Positions 1 through 9,233 are shown, counted from the first letter of the stretch. The stretch: 64,000 nt of DNA from Hydractinia symbiolongicarpus (GCF_029227915.1 NC_079877.1:21541851-21605850); one strand, 5' to 3'. Translations and numbers: made by a program. The notes: generated by a model from the sequence alone, not told the origin.

Positions 1-243
1 ACCCTGGCTCTAGCTAAAAACACATAAATAACTTTTAAAACCGTAAATAAAACAAAACACAAGAAATTCTAAAAACTAAAAAGATTTTAGACATAGCTAA
101 AATTTATCGCACATTCCACCCTCCTCACAAAATTATATAAAAAAAGAAAGTTTCAGTTACTTACACGAAGTAGAATGACGTGTTCCACGGCAGCTCTTTA
201 TTTTAACACATTGTAAATTGCCGAACGACAGAAAAGCGAATTA

Positions 244-290
244 AATATAAAAATGTCCCGTCTTACCCCATGTCCCGTCTTGCGCCGCAT
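244..290. repeat. Direct repeat of TGTCCCGTCTT
   Basis: The motif TGTCCCGTCTT occurs twice in tandem here, separated by ACCCCA, directly beyond the stop codon of the zinc-ribbon fragment on the minus strand. It may be the subterminal repeat of a DNA transposon, but no partner end was found in the window. Confidence 0.4.
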
Positions 291-294
291 TACG

Positions 295-465
295 CTAATA
301 AACTATCAATTCTCGCTCATCTGCTGTAGCTGAAGGACTGTCTGAGGTAGTACATAAGTCTTTTCGTGATCCACATTGAGTACAAAATAATAAATCGTCA
401 GATAACTGCCTATCACACTGCGTACAGAATGAATGGAGAAGAAACGGATCAGTGCCATGCTCATA
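295..465 (-). pseudogene. Zinc-ribbon fragment of an unidentified protein
   Basis: A minus-strand open stretch of 56 codons without an ATG. It contains a four-cysteine ribbon, FCTQCDRQL followed by LFCTQCGSRK, that is C-x2-C-x10-C-x2-C, then an acidic tail DERELIVY and a TAG stop. From family knowledge, a short N-terminal zinc ribbon followed by an (E/D)xELIxYYF-like helix is seen in integrase-bearing transposon proteins of invertebrates. Here the protein stops just where that helix would continue. I infer a truncated first exon of a transposon gene. A chance open frame cannot be excluded, but the regular cysteine spacing argues against it. Confidence 0.35.
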
Positions 466-480
466 TCATTTAATTTTACT

Positions 481-720
481 TATAAATATTTTTATTCCAT
501 TTTTTTTTTGTACTTGTTTTTTCTTTTTTTGATTGGTGAATTTTTTTTTTTTTTTTCGATTTCGATTTTATATTCTCGATCGGAATTTTTTTATTGCTTA
601 TAAAGAAATTTAGTTTTCAATTCAAATTTTCGTTTTGGAATTCGAATTCTATTTTTAAGATTTGAATTTTCTTTTCTCGATCCAAATTCTTTTTTCTCCC
701 TTTAGACATTCTTTTCAGTG
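481..720. repeat. T-rich low-complexity tract
   Basis: Long runs of T interspersed with TTCGATTTCGA-like words. No coding potential is seen. It separates the zinc-ribbon fragment from the first recognisable Polinton sequence. Confidence 0.6.
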
Positions 721-794
721 TCCCCTCTCGGCTTCCGTAGTCAAGTACCAACCAGGAAGGGAAAAATTTCTGTTAGCACCATGTTATGGCTTAG

Positions 795-2391
795 GTATTG
801 GAGTTTGAGAAAAATACGCTAAAAAGGTATGGAACTGTATCACCCCGAAGGGTGATAAGGTTACTATGGGCGACTACCATGATATCTACTTGACCACGGA
901 CGTCCTGCTATTAACCGACGTATTCGAAACGTTTCGAGACGTGTGCTTGACAAACTATAAGCTTGATCCTGCACACTTTTACAGTGCACCAGGTCTTGCC
1001 TGAAAAGCAGCCGTCAAGTATACCGGAATTAAGCTGGAGCTCCTCACGGACCCTAATATGCTCCTGATGTTCGAGAATGGTATAAGAGGAGGTATAACCC
1101 AGGCCGTGCATCGCTATGCGAGGGCTAATAACAAGTCTATGGGAGATCAGTACGATCCAGAGGTTGAATCCTCCTACCTGCAGTACCTCGACGCCAACAA
1201 CCTCTACGGCCATGCCATGTGTCAAGACCTGCCAACAGATGGCTTCAAATGGGTGCCAAACGTTGAGGAGTTTACAGAAAGGCGAATCGCGAAACTCGTT
1301 GAAAAGAACAAGTATGGGTACATTTTAGAAGTTGACATCAACTACCCCTCAAGGCTACACGATACCCATAATGAGTTGCTGTTCTTACCGGAACGTATGG
1401 TGATTAAAAAGGTTGAAAAACTGGTACCTAATTTGAAAAACAAGCGTGGATATATGGTACATATCAAAGCCCTTTACGAGGCTATAAAACATGGGCTTGA
1501 ATTGAAGAGGGTGCACAGGGTCATCCAGTTTAACCAGAAGGCGTGGCTGAAAGGGTATATCGATTACAATAGGAGGCTAAGAACAGCTGCCAACAATGAC
1601 TTCGAGAAAGACTTTTACAAGCTCATGACCCTCTCAGTGTTTGGCAAGACCATGGAGAACATTAGAAACCACCGCAACATCCAGCTGGTTACCAACGAGG
1701 ACAAGTATACGAAGCTTGTCATGAAGCCAAATTTCAAGGGTGGAAGCTGGTTTAGCAAGCACCTCCTGGGTGTAGAGATGGGCAAGACGGAGGTCAAGAT
1801 GAACAAACCTGTATGTATAGGGTAGGCCATATTGGACATGTCAAAGGTGGTGATGTACGAGTTCCACTACGACTATATGCAGCCCAAATATGGTAGCAAA
1901 CTACAGCTCTGTTACATGGATACAGACAGCTTTGTGTATCACATCCACACAGAGGACTTTTATCGCGACATTGCACAAGATGTCGAGACACGTTTCGACA
2001 CGAGTGGCTATAATCCAGATGATAGGAGACCTCTTCCTATGGCTAAGAACAAGAAGGTCGTAGGTCTCATGAAGGACGAATTAGCGGGCAAAGTTATGAC
2101 AGAGTTCATCACTCTGAGGGCCAAGCTATATGCTTATAAGGTGATTGCAAAGCAAAGGCCGTTAAAAGATGCGTAACCAAGAAGTCTGTCTATAGAAGAT
2201 GCTTGGAGGAGGGCGTTGATATATACAAAAATCAAGTGTTGATTCAGAACAAGAAGCATCAAATATATACCCAAGAGGTATCAATAGGGCAGATGATAAA
2301 AGTCTTGTACAATCTGACCAGATTACAACGCTTGCCCGTGGCCATTACCGCCTGGTGTCCGCCCGGGAATAAATGGACATATGCCTACTAA
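795..2391 (+). pseudogene. Polinton protein-primed DNA polymerase B, C-terminal part, broken
   Basis: Family-B polymerase of Polinton/Maverick elements, which copies the element's linear DNA from a protein primer. The longest open pieces are 1058-1822 and 1832-2173. Visible motifs are the palm motif A region (YLDANNLYGHAM, about 1180-1220), motif B (FYKLMTLSVFGKTMEN, about 1612-1660) and motif C (YMDTDS, about 1914-1931). Upstream, DYHDIYL and LLLTDVFETFR belong to the exonuclease-palm linker region; the N-terminal half is missing. Breaks seen: a frame change near 860, TGA at 1001, TAG at 1823 and a frame change near 2150-2160 before the C-terminal tail. The motifs identify the family firmly; the copy cannot make an active enzyme. 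Confidence 0.9.
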
Positions 2392-2459
2392 TCGCTATAC
2401 TTCTACCCTATACCCTGATTGCTTTTTGCTTTTTTCGATATCGCCGTACAATAAAGAGA

Positions 2460-2959
2460 ATGTCAGATCTTGCACGAGTATTCGACGAAGCCTCCGCAGA
2501 AACCTATGAGCAGATAGAGAAACCCATCGATAACGCCAAGCTTTGAAGGAAGCCATACGCAAAGGCAAGGGGCATCTCCTACCTAAAATATGTACAGAAG
2601 GCTTTGTCGACAAGGCCCCTGATGAGGCGGTAAAAAAGGTACATGCTGAGTACGTACAAAGAGAACTCCACGAAAAGGGTGGAAAAACAGCGAAAGCTTT
2701 AAGTACCCACGCGGTCCATGTATACACTAATCCGGTGGCCAATTTCGTGGACATCGACAATATCGAGGATCTTCGCAGGGACATCAACAAGGACCCTGTT
2801 GTCCGAGATGCCATGGCAGACCCTGGCATTCTTGTGTACTGCACGCTGGGGAAATGTTTAGCACCCCTCTTGGTATTTGGGCATACAGCCCAGCATATCA
2901 GTACCAAAAAGGAGGAGGAGGAGGCCGATGCTAAGGAAGATCCATGGGCGGTGCTATAA
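2460..2959 (+). pseudogene. Polinton protein of unknown function, frameshifted
   Basis: An ATG at 2460 opens 28 codons ending at a TGA within CTTTGA. The reading continues one frame over from 2543 to 2959 (138 codons) with no similar stop, so a single-base change near 2535 has split one gene of about 165 residues. The protein is lysine- and glutamate-rich with a segment of possible coiled coil (about 2600-2700) and an acidic tail KKEEEEADAKEDP. I do not recognise a domain. Its position directly after the polymerase and the tight packing with the next ORFs indicate that it belongs to the Polinton. Confidence 0.55.
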
Positions 2960-2994
2960 TATAAAGGAGTGAAGAACAGAAACAAGAAGAGTGA

Positions 2995-3312
2995 GTCATC
3001 ACAAAGCCAGTAAAGCATCCGGGGTGTGTTGCCCAAGGACACAAGTTGGCGGCACTGATGAAGAAAAGAAAGGAAGAAATGAAACAACAAGAGGGTACTG
3101 TAGAGCCTACAGTCAAAATCTCTTCCGGTTCCGGTTCCGTACAGTCAGTCTACATGTATGGTGTAGGCAAGCTGGCCGTGCTTGCCATAGGAGTTGGTAT
3201 ATGGTACAGGTTTGGTAGAGGCCAAAATGAATCTCAAAACCCCTTAGCAGAGCCTCAGCAGGGGAAACAGGGCAAAACTCAGCCACATATTAAGATTTTC
3301 AAAATGCTATAA
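2995..3312 (+). CDS. Small Polinton membrane protein
   Basis: Open frame of about 105 codons ending TAA at 3310. No clear ATG remains at its 5' side; the first internal ATG is at 3058. It shows a basic N-terminal part (HKLAALMKKRKEEMKQQ), a serine/glycine linker and one hydrophobic segment, LAVLAIGVGIWYRF (about 3169-3212), long enough to cross a membrane, then a polar tail. The next ORF starts 3 bases after the stop, a spacing typical of compact viral-type elements. Function unknown; a virion or membrane-associated role is only a guess. Confidence 0.5.
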   Translation, partial: VITKPVKHPGCVAQGHKLAALMKKRKEEMKQQEGTVEPTVKISSGSGSVQSVYMYGVGKLAVLAIGVGIWYRFGRGQNESQNPLAEPQQGKQGKTQPHIKIFKML

Positions 3313-3315
3313 TAA

Positions 3316-3585
3316 ATGGCAACAAGCAAGGCGCACATGGATAGCAACATTAGTCCGAAGGAGACCATGGTTATTGACTCTTTATGGGAATCCTTCAGGC
3401 TGGTATCGTATACAATCCTGATAGCCATCGGCGAAAAAAATGTTTTGAGAGTTTCCAGGCCCGGAGCAATGTTGGACCTGGAAGACGACCTGAAGCTCGC
3501 CGGCTATACGACGGCAGCGATCTTGTTCGACGAATACGCGATCCAGCAGGGTTGGTATAAGAAATCATTGAAACCCTCAAAATAG
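3316..3585 (+). CDS. Small Polinton protein, 89 residues
   Basis: ATG at 3316, three bases after the preceding stop; TAG at 3583. The product has a serine/methionine-rich start, an amphipathic stretch SFRLVSYTILIAIGEKN and a C-terminal half rich in aromatic and acidic residues (LAGYTTAAILFDEYAIQQGW). No family recognised. It is intact, which is unusual in this element. Assigned to the Polinton only by its place in the tightly packed plus-strand cluster. Confidence 0.5.
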   Translation: MATSKAHMDSNISPKETMVIDSLWESFRLVSYTILIAIGEKNVLRVSRPGAMLDLEDDLKLAGYTTAAILFDEYAIQQGWYKKSLKPSK

Positions 3586-3631
3586 AGTGTCCGATAAAAC
3601 TCGTGTTTGTCCCTAAGGACAAAAACGAGTT

Positions 3632-4042
3632 ATGGAAGGAACCAATGGTTGCCCGAGATGTAAACACCTTTTATTTATGGACAATTTCAAGATGAAGCGT
3701 AATTGTCAACTAGCGAGAACATGCATCAAATGCCTCTATAAAAAGAAAGTGTCAAAGGAGCGTACAACAAAGTTCCGCCCCAGCAGCCAGCCTCTACATG
3801 AGCTCATGGCTATATATAGGGGTCATATTGAAGCCCAGTTTTCCGAGGGGATGAACTGGGAACACTACGAGTTTCTTCATATTCATCACAAGATACCCTA
3901 TAAATATATAGAAACAGGGAGGTATCCGACGCTTGCTGATGTTGCTAGGGCATTACACAAGACGAGTCTCGGAATAGAACTAAATGGAAAAGGTATGTTC
4001 GAAGTGCAGACACGTTTTAACCCTGGACATGTTCAAGATTAG
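3632..4042 (+). CDS. Zinc-ribbon protein with HNH-like core (Polinton)
   Basis: A 136-codon ORF. Residues 8-35 form a four-cysteine ribbon: CPRC, then FKMKRNCQ, then CIKC, with the KxxFxxxxN spacing seen in C2C2 fingers attached to HNH nucleases of large DNA viruses. Residues about 80-90 read YEFLHIHHKIPY; the HxHH-IPY arrangement resembles an HNH nuclease core, followed by GRYPTLADVARALHKT. A nicking or endonuclease role is an inference. The last 59 bases overlap the next ORF in another frame. That overlap encodes poorly conserved-looking residues, so the original stop may have been lost. Confidence 0.45.
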   Translation: MEGTNGCPRCKHLLFMDNFKMKRNCQLARTCIKCLYKKKVSKERTTKFRPSSQPLHELMAIYRGHIEAQFSEGMNWEHYEFLHIHHKIPYKYIETGRYPTLADVARALHKTSLGIELNGKGMFEVQTRFNPGHVQD

Positions 4043-4445
4043 GGGCAATAGTAGAAAGAAGAGTTGTATAGGTTGCCTGGACAAAGCGAAGGGGAAGCGG
4101 AGTGCCAAAGACATCAAATACATTGACTACGAGGTAGACCCTCTTAATATTGACAGGGAAATTAGAGGGTTTCAACAGGATGATAACTACATGCTTCTTT
4201 ACACTCTGCTCACATAAAACATCATACCCCGGTACATTGTATTCATCGGAGCACCTTCTGAGTTTGTCAGCCATGAAAAGGTGAAGCTTGTTGAGAGGTA
4301 CCGCAAGGTACTGCAGTGTCTACAAGGAAAAATAGCCTATCCTCCACTAATCCTCGAATACCAGACTCGAAATACCAAGTTATGTCCTGCCTGCCGGGGG
4401 TCTTTGTTGAACAATCACGGCGGCGTGTTAATGTGTTCTGCATGA
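3984..4445 (+). pseudogene. Second zinc-ribbon protein (Polinton), one internal stop
   Basis: ATG at 3984. The first 35 residues repeat the plan of the previous gene: CSKCRHVLTLDMFKIRGN, then KKSCIGCLDKAKGK. A TAA at 4215 closes a 77-codon product, but the same frame stays open to 4443 and adds a second metal-binding candidate, LCPACRGSLL followed 10 residues later by a single further Cys (VLMCSA). I read this as one gene of about 153 residues with a single nonsense change. The paralogy with the upstream ribbon suggests a tandem duplication inside the element. Function unknown. Confidence 0.45.
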
Positions 4446-4494
4446 GCCGCGATATACCCGAAGGTTCATAAAAAGAATTGGTCCTACCAATAAA

Positions 4495-5078
4495 ATGTTA
4501 GACGTCGTGAAGGACCCCCACACGGCAATCTACACTGGCCCGACAAGCTGCGGGAAAACGCAACGTGTCCTGGACCTACTCGAGCAGGAGTAAAAAAAGC
4601 ACTATCACAATATTGTGATACTATGCCCTACTATACGGTGGAATACCACCTGTTTAGAGAGGGCATCGCTCTTATGTCTTTCTGATCGATCCTAAGAATC
4701 AATTGTTTGAATGGATAGCGAAATTTTCGTCGTTACTGGCAGGTGAAAAGACGTTGTTTGTGGTTGACGATATGATAGCTGACGATAGCCTTGATAAGCT
4801 TCGACAACCCCTACTTGAATTGGCGGTCTCGGGCAGGCATAGGAGGCATAGTTTGTGGCTCTTAACGCAGTCATATACAGCTCTCCCCAGGAATCTGAGG
4901 AGACAGAAAAAAGCCTTGTTTTTGTGGTATCCTAATGAGAGGAGTGACATGAAAATGGTAGACGAGGAAACCAACCTTATTCGGACTGGGGCGAGATCAA
5001 AGCTGATCTGAAAAAATCCAAACATGGGTGTTTGTATGTGAGGTTGGAACATCCTAGGACTTGGAAAATCCTTGAATA
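4495..5078 (+). pseudogene. Polinton genome-packaging ATPase (FtsK/A32 type), broken
   Basis: Packaging ATPases of the HerA/FtsK superfamily pump DNA into virion shells. The ATG at 4495 leads to Walker A GPTSCGKT (about 4537-4560). A TAA at 4591 and a frame change before 4700 interrupt the gene. The frame at 4703-5009 contains Walker B TLFVVDDM (about 4755-4778), a sensor-like LWLLTQSYTALP, and then KKALFLWYPN. A further frame change near 4980 is needed to reach the C-terminal end KHGCLYVRLEHPRTW, stop at 5076. Order and motif spacing match the A32-like ATPases of Polintons. Not functional as it stands. Confidence 0.85.
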
Positions 5079-5120
5079 ACCACGATGAAAACCTCTAGCT
5101 GAACATTGGTATATAGAAAG

Positions 5121-5868
5121 ATGTCATCGAAAGTTATGTTCAACGCAGGAGCCATCGAGACCCTATCTAGCAATCAAAATCAACCTATGTTCAAACGTGT
5201 CGATATTGGTAGGTTTTTGGGGCTCGTTGATATTCGTCACATGTTTTTAGATGTTGAGACCACGACATTATAAGGGGAGGGGTTGGGAACCCACCACTAA
5301 ATGAGTCCCAAAATAGCATGACGCTTTCGTGACATTAGATGATGCCTTAGAGATTATCCGTGGTTCCCGGAAACCAAAGGCTGTAGGGCTAATCAAATGG
5401 CTGGCTAGGACAGGTGTGAAAAAAACTACAAGATGTAATTAAAGAGCATCGCCAGACCATCGAAGACAGGAATATAGACATCACCATTCTCGAGAACGAT
5501 CTAGACGATAGAGAAAACCAACTCATGGCACTCGGGGATGAAATTGATGAGCTCCAGCAACGTGCCGTGTCCTACCTCGAAGATCCCGGAAAAGATAACA
5601 GTATGGTAATTATCCAGAAGAACAACGACGATCCCTTCCAATACCTTGCCATTTGTGGTCAACAGGGGTATGTAGCGCAAAAAATACGGAACAAGCTTGT
5701 TGACTACTCAAAGGATGAGATTGTCGTACTGCAGAGACTCCAAATGCTTTTGTACACTACAACTGGCTTCGGGAACGTGGATGTATCGAGGTAAACCCAG
5801 AGGGTGTGAGACATTTTAGGCTTGGTGAAGACTACACGCATGAACGTCTCCTAGGGCTCGCGGAATGA
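5121..5868 (+). pseudogene. BRO/MSV199-like protein with coiled coil, broken
   Basis: ATG at 5121 with a start resembling the N-terminal DNA-binding domain of viral BRO/MSV199 proteins (FKRVDIGRFLGLVDIRHMF), closed by TAA near 5270. Other frames continue the fold (LEIIRGSRKPKAVGLIKWLA, about 5347-5405), then a coiled-coil stretch EHRQTIEDRN...LDDRENQLMALGDEIDELQQ. An open C-terminal piece, 5525-5792, has MVIIQKNNDDPFQYLAICGQ. After one more frame change the end is reached at 5866. The two-part plan (DNA-binding head, coiled coil, compact tail) fits MSV199 plus a DUF3627-like tail in insect DNA viruses, but that naming rests on memory of the families and is moderate at best. Confidence 0.45.
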
Positions 5869-5892
5869 TATGACGCTATTACTGGTCCCGGA

Positions 5893-5957
5893 GGTGTACT
5901 CAGATCTGAGTACACCCAACCGAACACAGTTTTTACTACTCTTGAGGGTAGTAAAAA
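5893..5957. terminator. Two hairpins between convergent Polinton gene sets
   Basis: Positions 5893-5916 are a perfect 24-base palindrome (half site GGTGTACTCAGA). Positions 5930-5939 (TTTTTACTAC) pair perfectly with 5948-5957, leaving an 8-base loop. They lie between the last plus-strand gene and the first minus-strand gene, where 3' ends would meet. A role in 3'-end formation or insulation is inference. Confidence 0.5.
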
Positions 5958-5979
5958 TGATAGGCAAAAGTGAGGGGGT

Positions 5980-7046
5980 CTACCACTCTTTAACACCATC
6001 TGGAGGTACCTGAGCATCTTCACGAATAAGCATCAATTCCTCCGAGACGAAGCTACGATCAGGACCGTCTTTTAAATAGTACAGCACGCGACTGCCTGCT
6101 ATACGATTCAACCTATAAATTTTCCTGCTCCGGAAAGCATCTGTAGCACGTCGTCTCGCATCACCGTGCTCCTCTCCTGGTTGTAGCAAATACAAGTACA
6201 AACCATCGTCAGGTAATGGTTTTTCCTCTGAGTATTCTTCGTTTTTCGCGAGCGGTACCTCATCGAGTTTGATCGCTTTGTATTGTTGAGACTTTTGACT
6301 ATAGTATATAGGTTTTTCACCCATATACTGCTGATCTCCTCAGAGACCAACTCTTGCGCATCTTGAGGCTTGAAGAGTCTTTCGGCAAGTACCCTGTTGT
6401 ACGACTCTACAAAGGCCGTGAACGTATGTTGATATTTGGTGGTAGCCCGTTTAATTTTCACACCCTTGTCCCCCGGCAACCTCGTTACATCTGACTTGAA
6501 TTTGGAACCATTGTCACACTGAAAGGTTTTTGGGTATCGTAAAGATCCTGCTTTGTAGATGTCTTTGATCATGTCCGCGATTTCGCTGGCTTTTTTGGTA
6601 CGTAGAGGTCTCGCTACTTTGTACCTTGAAGCCACGTCAATGCCTGTCAGAATATACTTGTACTCATTACCATACAACCGATCATGGGGCAAGTGCACTA
6701 GATCAAACTGATGCATCTCATTCGGTCTCGTAATGGTAAAATGCGGGTAGTCAATACGTTTCAGGCCTTTTTTATGTATCAGCCAGAGCAACTGACGAGA
6801 CAGCCAATGAGTGACTAGCTTTTTGGAGAGGCCGCTCTCCTTCGCGAGCAATTTGATGGCCTTTCGCCTCGTCCACACATGTTCTGGGGTATAATATATA
6901 TTGCTTAGCTTTTCAGCCTCTTCTTCCGTAACAATATGTAATGCTTTTAACACGTCTTTATTATACATGTTAAAAACGTTCTTACAAATACTTGTACGCC
7001 ACAAACAACAGGGACAGTGATCCAACAATGAACGTGAGTTCCCCAT
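5980..7046 (-). pseudogene. Polinton retroviral-type integrase, frameshifted
   Basis: DDE integrase that joins the element's ends to target DNA. The main frame 7046-6108 reads: helix-turn-helix-like N-terminal part with KLVTHWLSRQLLWLIHKKG; core with the first Asp in MHQFDLVHLP, second Asp in FQCDNGSKF and the Glu in FVESYNRVLAER. Translation most likely begins at the internal ATG near 6966 (MYNKDVLK), since the residues before it do not look like the family. A frame change near 6320 separates the C-terminal piece (6324-5980), which holds a chromo/SH3-like module with RIAGSRVLYYLKDG. The catalytic core itself is open. Confidence 0.85.
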
Positions 7047-7053
7047 CTTTTTG

Positions 7054-7380
7054 CTAGGGAGAAGGCGTATAATAGTTGGACAGCTTAGGTACCTTACTAT
7101 TTGAGGCTATATAATATTTATACATGTCGTCATCCAATTCTCTCAGACTCTTACCAGCCTTTAGTTGCAAATTACTTTGCTCGTTAAACCAGTCCAATTT
7201 GGCTTGTCTGTCCCGTACCCATTGAACCTGGGCATGTTGGAGCTTTTCCATTGCCTCATCGTGCCTTCTCCTCTCGGCCTCGCCGTGCCCTGCAAGCTTA
7301 GAAAACAAGAAGTTTGTGCCGCTGAATGCCAGGGCGTTAATTAGCGCACCCTGCCATAATTGCCAATGTAGCCATTTTAT
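7054..7380 (-). pseudogene. Conserved Polinton coiled-coil protein; ATG lost
   Basis: About 108 residues: a short hydrophobic head (LWQGALINALAFSGTNFLF), then a long charged helix with EAERRRHDEAMEKLQHAQVQW and DRQAKLDWFNEQ, and a polar tail with tyrosines ending TPSP. I recognise the plan ALxNALAFxGxNxLFSxL plus heptad-rich helix as a small protein often found beside the integrase in animal Polintons; its function is not known. No ATG opens this frame: at the expected start, 7380-7378, the codon is ATA. The rest is uninterrupted, so this may be a recently broken or unusually initiated gene. Confidence 0.6.
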
Positions 7381-7771
7381 TTTATATTATACTCCACGCT
7401 ATGAAAACGGCCGTCTAGTATGTTCAGCTGGGCGTCTTGAAGCAAGTACACGTAGCACCTGAAATCTCCGGTGCCGTCGGCTTTTTTAGTCATTTGGGGA
7501 GGGTGATGCTGTCACTAAGCATATGCAGGGGTCTTTTAGAGCCATGTAGGGTATCATCAGCGGAGGCCCGGAAATGGATAAATAACGCGTACCATTCATT
7601 GAAGAATTGCCCAATCGTGACGTTAGAGTCGTGGCTGCCGAATAAATTGACGACTTGCCTCGATCCCAGGACATGTTGTCTCCTTTTGCATGTCGGACGG
7701 CGAGACGAACATGGCCCTGGTGAAGGCTGGTCAAAAATCTTTGGTTTTCGCAGATTTTTAATTAATGCCAT
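7377..7771 (-). pseudogene. Polinton gene remnant, possible capsid-protein C-terminus
   Basis: Three overlapping minus-strand frames are each partly open between 7771 and 7377. An ATG at 7771 opens MALIKNLRKPKIFDQ. The frames converge on a last 38-codon piece, 7493-7377, with FRCYVYLLQDAQLNILDGRF. Beta-strand-like alternation near this end resembles the C-terminal strand of Polinton minor capsid proteins, but the match is weak and I would not defend it. A frame-shifted gene of unknown function is the safe call. It ends 3 bases before the next minus-strand gene region, and its 5' side lies only 23 bases from the Ginger-like element. Confidence 0.3.
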
Positions 7772-8201
7772 CGTGTCTCGTTTAGTCCTTCAAGCGATGT
7801 TCCGACCCATATTGTCCGGCCGACCCATGTTGTCCGATGAACGGCAACAACCCATATTGTCCGAATCCAACCCATATTGTCGGGATAAGTAAAATACACT
7901 TATCGCTTGATTATTTTTCAGAAAATTAATCTTTTGTTAATGCGGATTGTTGACACCCTGGGTAAGACCTTTCAACAAAATTTACAAGGTAACGCAAGTC
8001 ACGTCCTCATCTAAACCTTTTTGGACAACATGGGCAGGCATATAACCTCTACCCATATTGTCCTAAACTATCTCGGACAACATGGGCAGGCATATACCCT
8101 CTACCCATATTTTCCTAAACTTTATCTACCAACAATGTGTAAGAAAAAATAATATGTGCACAATACATAAAACACCTAACACAATAGAGACATTTAAAAA
8201 C

Positions 8202-8489
8202 CTTGGGACTGGGAATGACCAGGAGCACCATGAACGAATGTTGTTTTTCCTGGCCAGGATGCAGCGACATGTTCCATGACACCATTAACAAATTCTCTCC
8301 CATTGTCTGAGTGTATGATTTTTGGCAGTCTAAACACACTCAAAAACCTATCTTTAAATCTTTCGGATGTTTCTTCAGCTGTTTTTTTACCCAAGGGAAC
8401 AGCACACGGAATTTCGAAAAATGGTCAACTATGTGACCAATATATTTGTAAATTCCATCAGGTTTTGATTTCATATCAATCAAGTCAAT
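8202..8489 (-). pseudogene. Ginger-like integrase gene, DDE-core exon, frameshifted
   Basis: Begins after TTTCAG with IDLIDMKSKPDG, the first catalytic Asp (IDLIDM). A one-base change near 8390 in an A-rich run moves the frame. The second Asp then stands in IIHSDNGREF, followed by HGAPGHSQSQG at a CAAG|GT donor. In KRBA2-like proteins the next residues (VERAN) bring the catalytic Glu. No such exon exists between 8200 and the element's left end, so the catalytic triad is incomplete. The element cannot supply its own integrase. Confidence 0.7.
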
Positions 8490-8613
8490 CTGAAATTTAA
8501 GCCAATATATAGGGAACAGTAACTATGATACCAATTTATATCAAAAACTTCTATTTGAGCATTATATGTAAAAGTAATTAGATACAACTAAAACAGTTTT
8601 TTTACAATGTTAC

Positions 8614-8745
8614 CTGAATTCTTTGAAGAAAACCAGTTGAGATAATGTGCTTCAGAGGAGCCTTTTTCAGTTGGACACAGACAGTACAATGCCTTGTGTA
8701 ACACTCCACAGCCTCTTTCGGAATGTTGCTGTATGTTCTACTAAT
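8614..8745 (-). CDS. Ginger-like integrase gene, zinc-knuckle exon
   Basis: 44 codons between TTTCAG and CAG|GTAACA, phase 0 at both sides. Encodes ISRTYSNIPKEAVECYTRHC followed by TVCVQLKKAPLK, giving the C-x2-C half of the H2C2 knuckle that precedes the integrase core in KRBA2-like and retroviral integrases. No internal stop. Confidence 0.65.
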
Positions 8746-8933
8746 CTGAAACATGTGAAGGAATTATACAGAATCTGATTAGGATTTGACAGGCTTGTTT
8801 TTTTAAACATATTTATTTTTTTATAATTTAACAACTTTATTAACTGACAATGTTTCCTTGTTATCTTACATTTATGTTTGATTTCCTAATTACACTTTCC
8901 TGTAAGGTCAAAAATAGTTATAGGCGTTAATAC

Positions 8934-9057
8934 CTGTTCAAAAGTTTTTCTTGAACCACAATGGATGAGTTCCTTGCTATGGATTCTTTCAATTATGTCA
9001 AACATCTTGTTAGTTTCCTGTGCATACCCTCTTAAAATTTCCCAGAGTTGTGTTGCA
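8934..9057 (-). CDS. Ginger-like integrase gene, internal exon
   Basis: Bounded by CAG acceptor and CAG|GTATTA donor; one base then 41 codons, ending in phase 0. It includes KMFDIIERIHSKELIHCGSR, the part of the H2C2 zinc-binding module that carries the two histidines (H-x3-4-H). The following exon carries the two cysteines. Continuity of phase with the next exon supports the model. Confidence 0.65.
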
Positions 9058-9165
9058 CTGAAAAAAGCATTTAGATATATATAAATATTATGTCAAATCA
9101 ACGATTATGTATATACATACTTACAAAAACATCTACTGTATATAGCCATTATAAAGAACAGAATT

Positions 9166-9233
9166 GATTCAGACAGGATTCGAACCTGCATTATCCTGTT
9201 AACAGGACATCCTACCAATTGGATGACTGAATC
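9166..9233 (-). tRNA. tRNA-like sequence (probably a pseudogene or SINE head)
   Basis: On the minus strand these 68 bases fold as a cloverleaf. The acceptor stem is GATTCAG/CTGAATC (7 of 7 pairs), the D stem ATCC/GGAT with a GG-containing loop, and the T arm GCAGG-TTCGAAT-CCTGT. The anticodon arm is odd: TCCTGTTAACAGGA is a perfect palindrome leaving a loop of only 4-6 bases, so no normal 7-base anticodon loop exists. GTT is embedded in it. It lies in an intron of the Ginger-like gene. A tRNA-derived SINE head is the likelier reading than a working tRNA. Confidence 0.45.

Noticed and set aside
911-1225. Minus-strand ORF opposite the polymerase
   Set aside because: Shadow of the Polinton polymerase; no family features of its own.
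2395-3090. 231-codon minus-strand ORF
   Set aside because: Lies opposite the small Polinton plus-strand genes; leucine/serine-rich shadow composition.
7437-7892. 151-codon plus-strand ORF
   Set aside because: Antisense to the decayed minus-strand Polinton gene and runs into the CCCATATTGTCC repeats; no recognisable protein.
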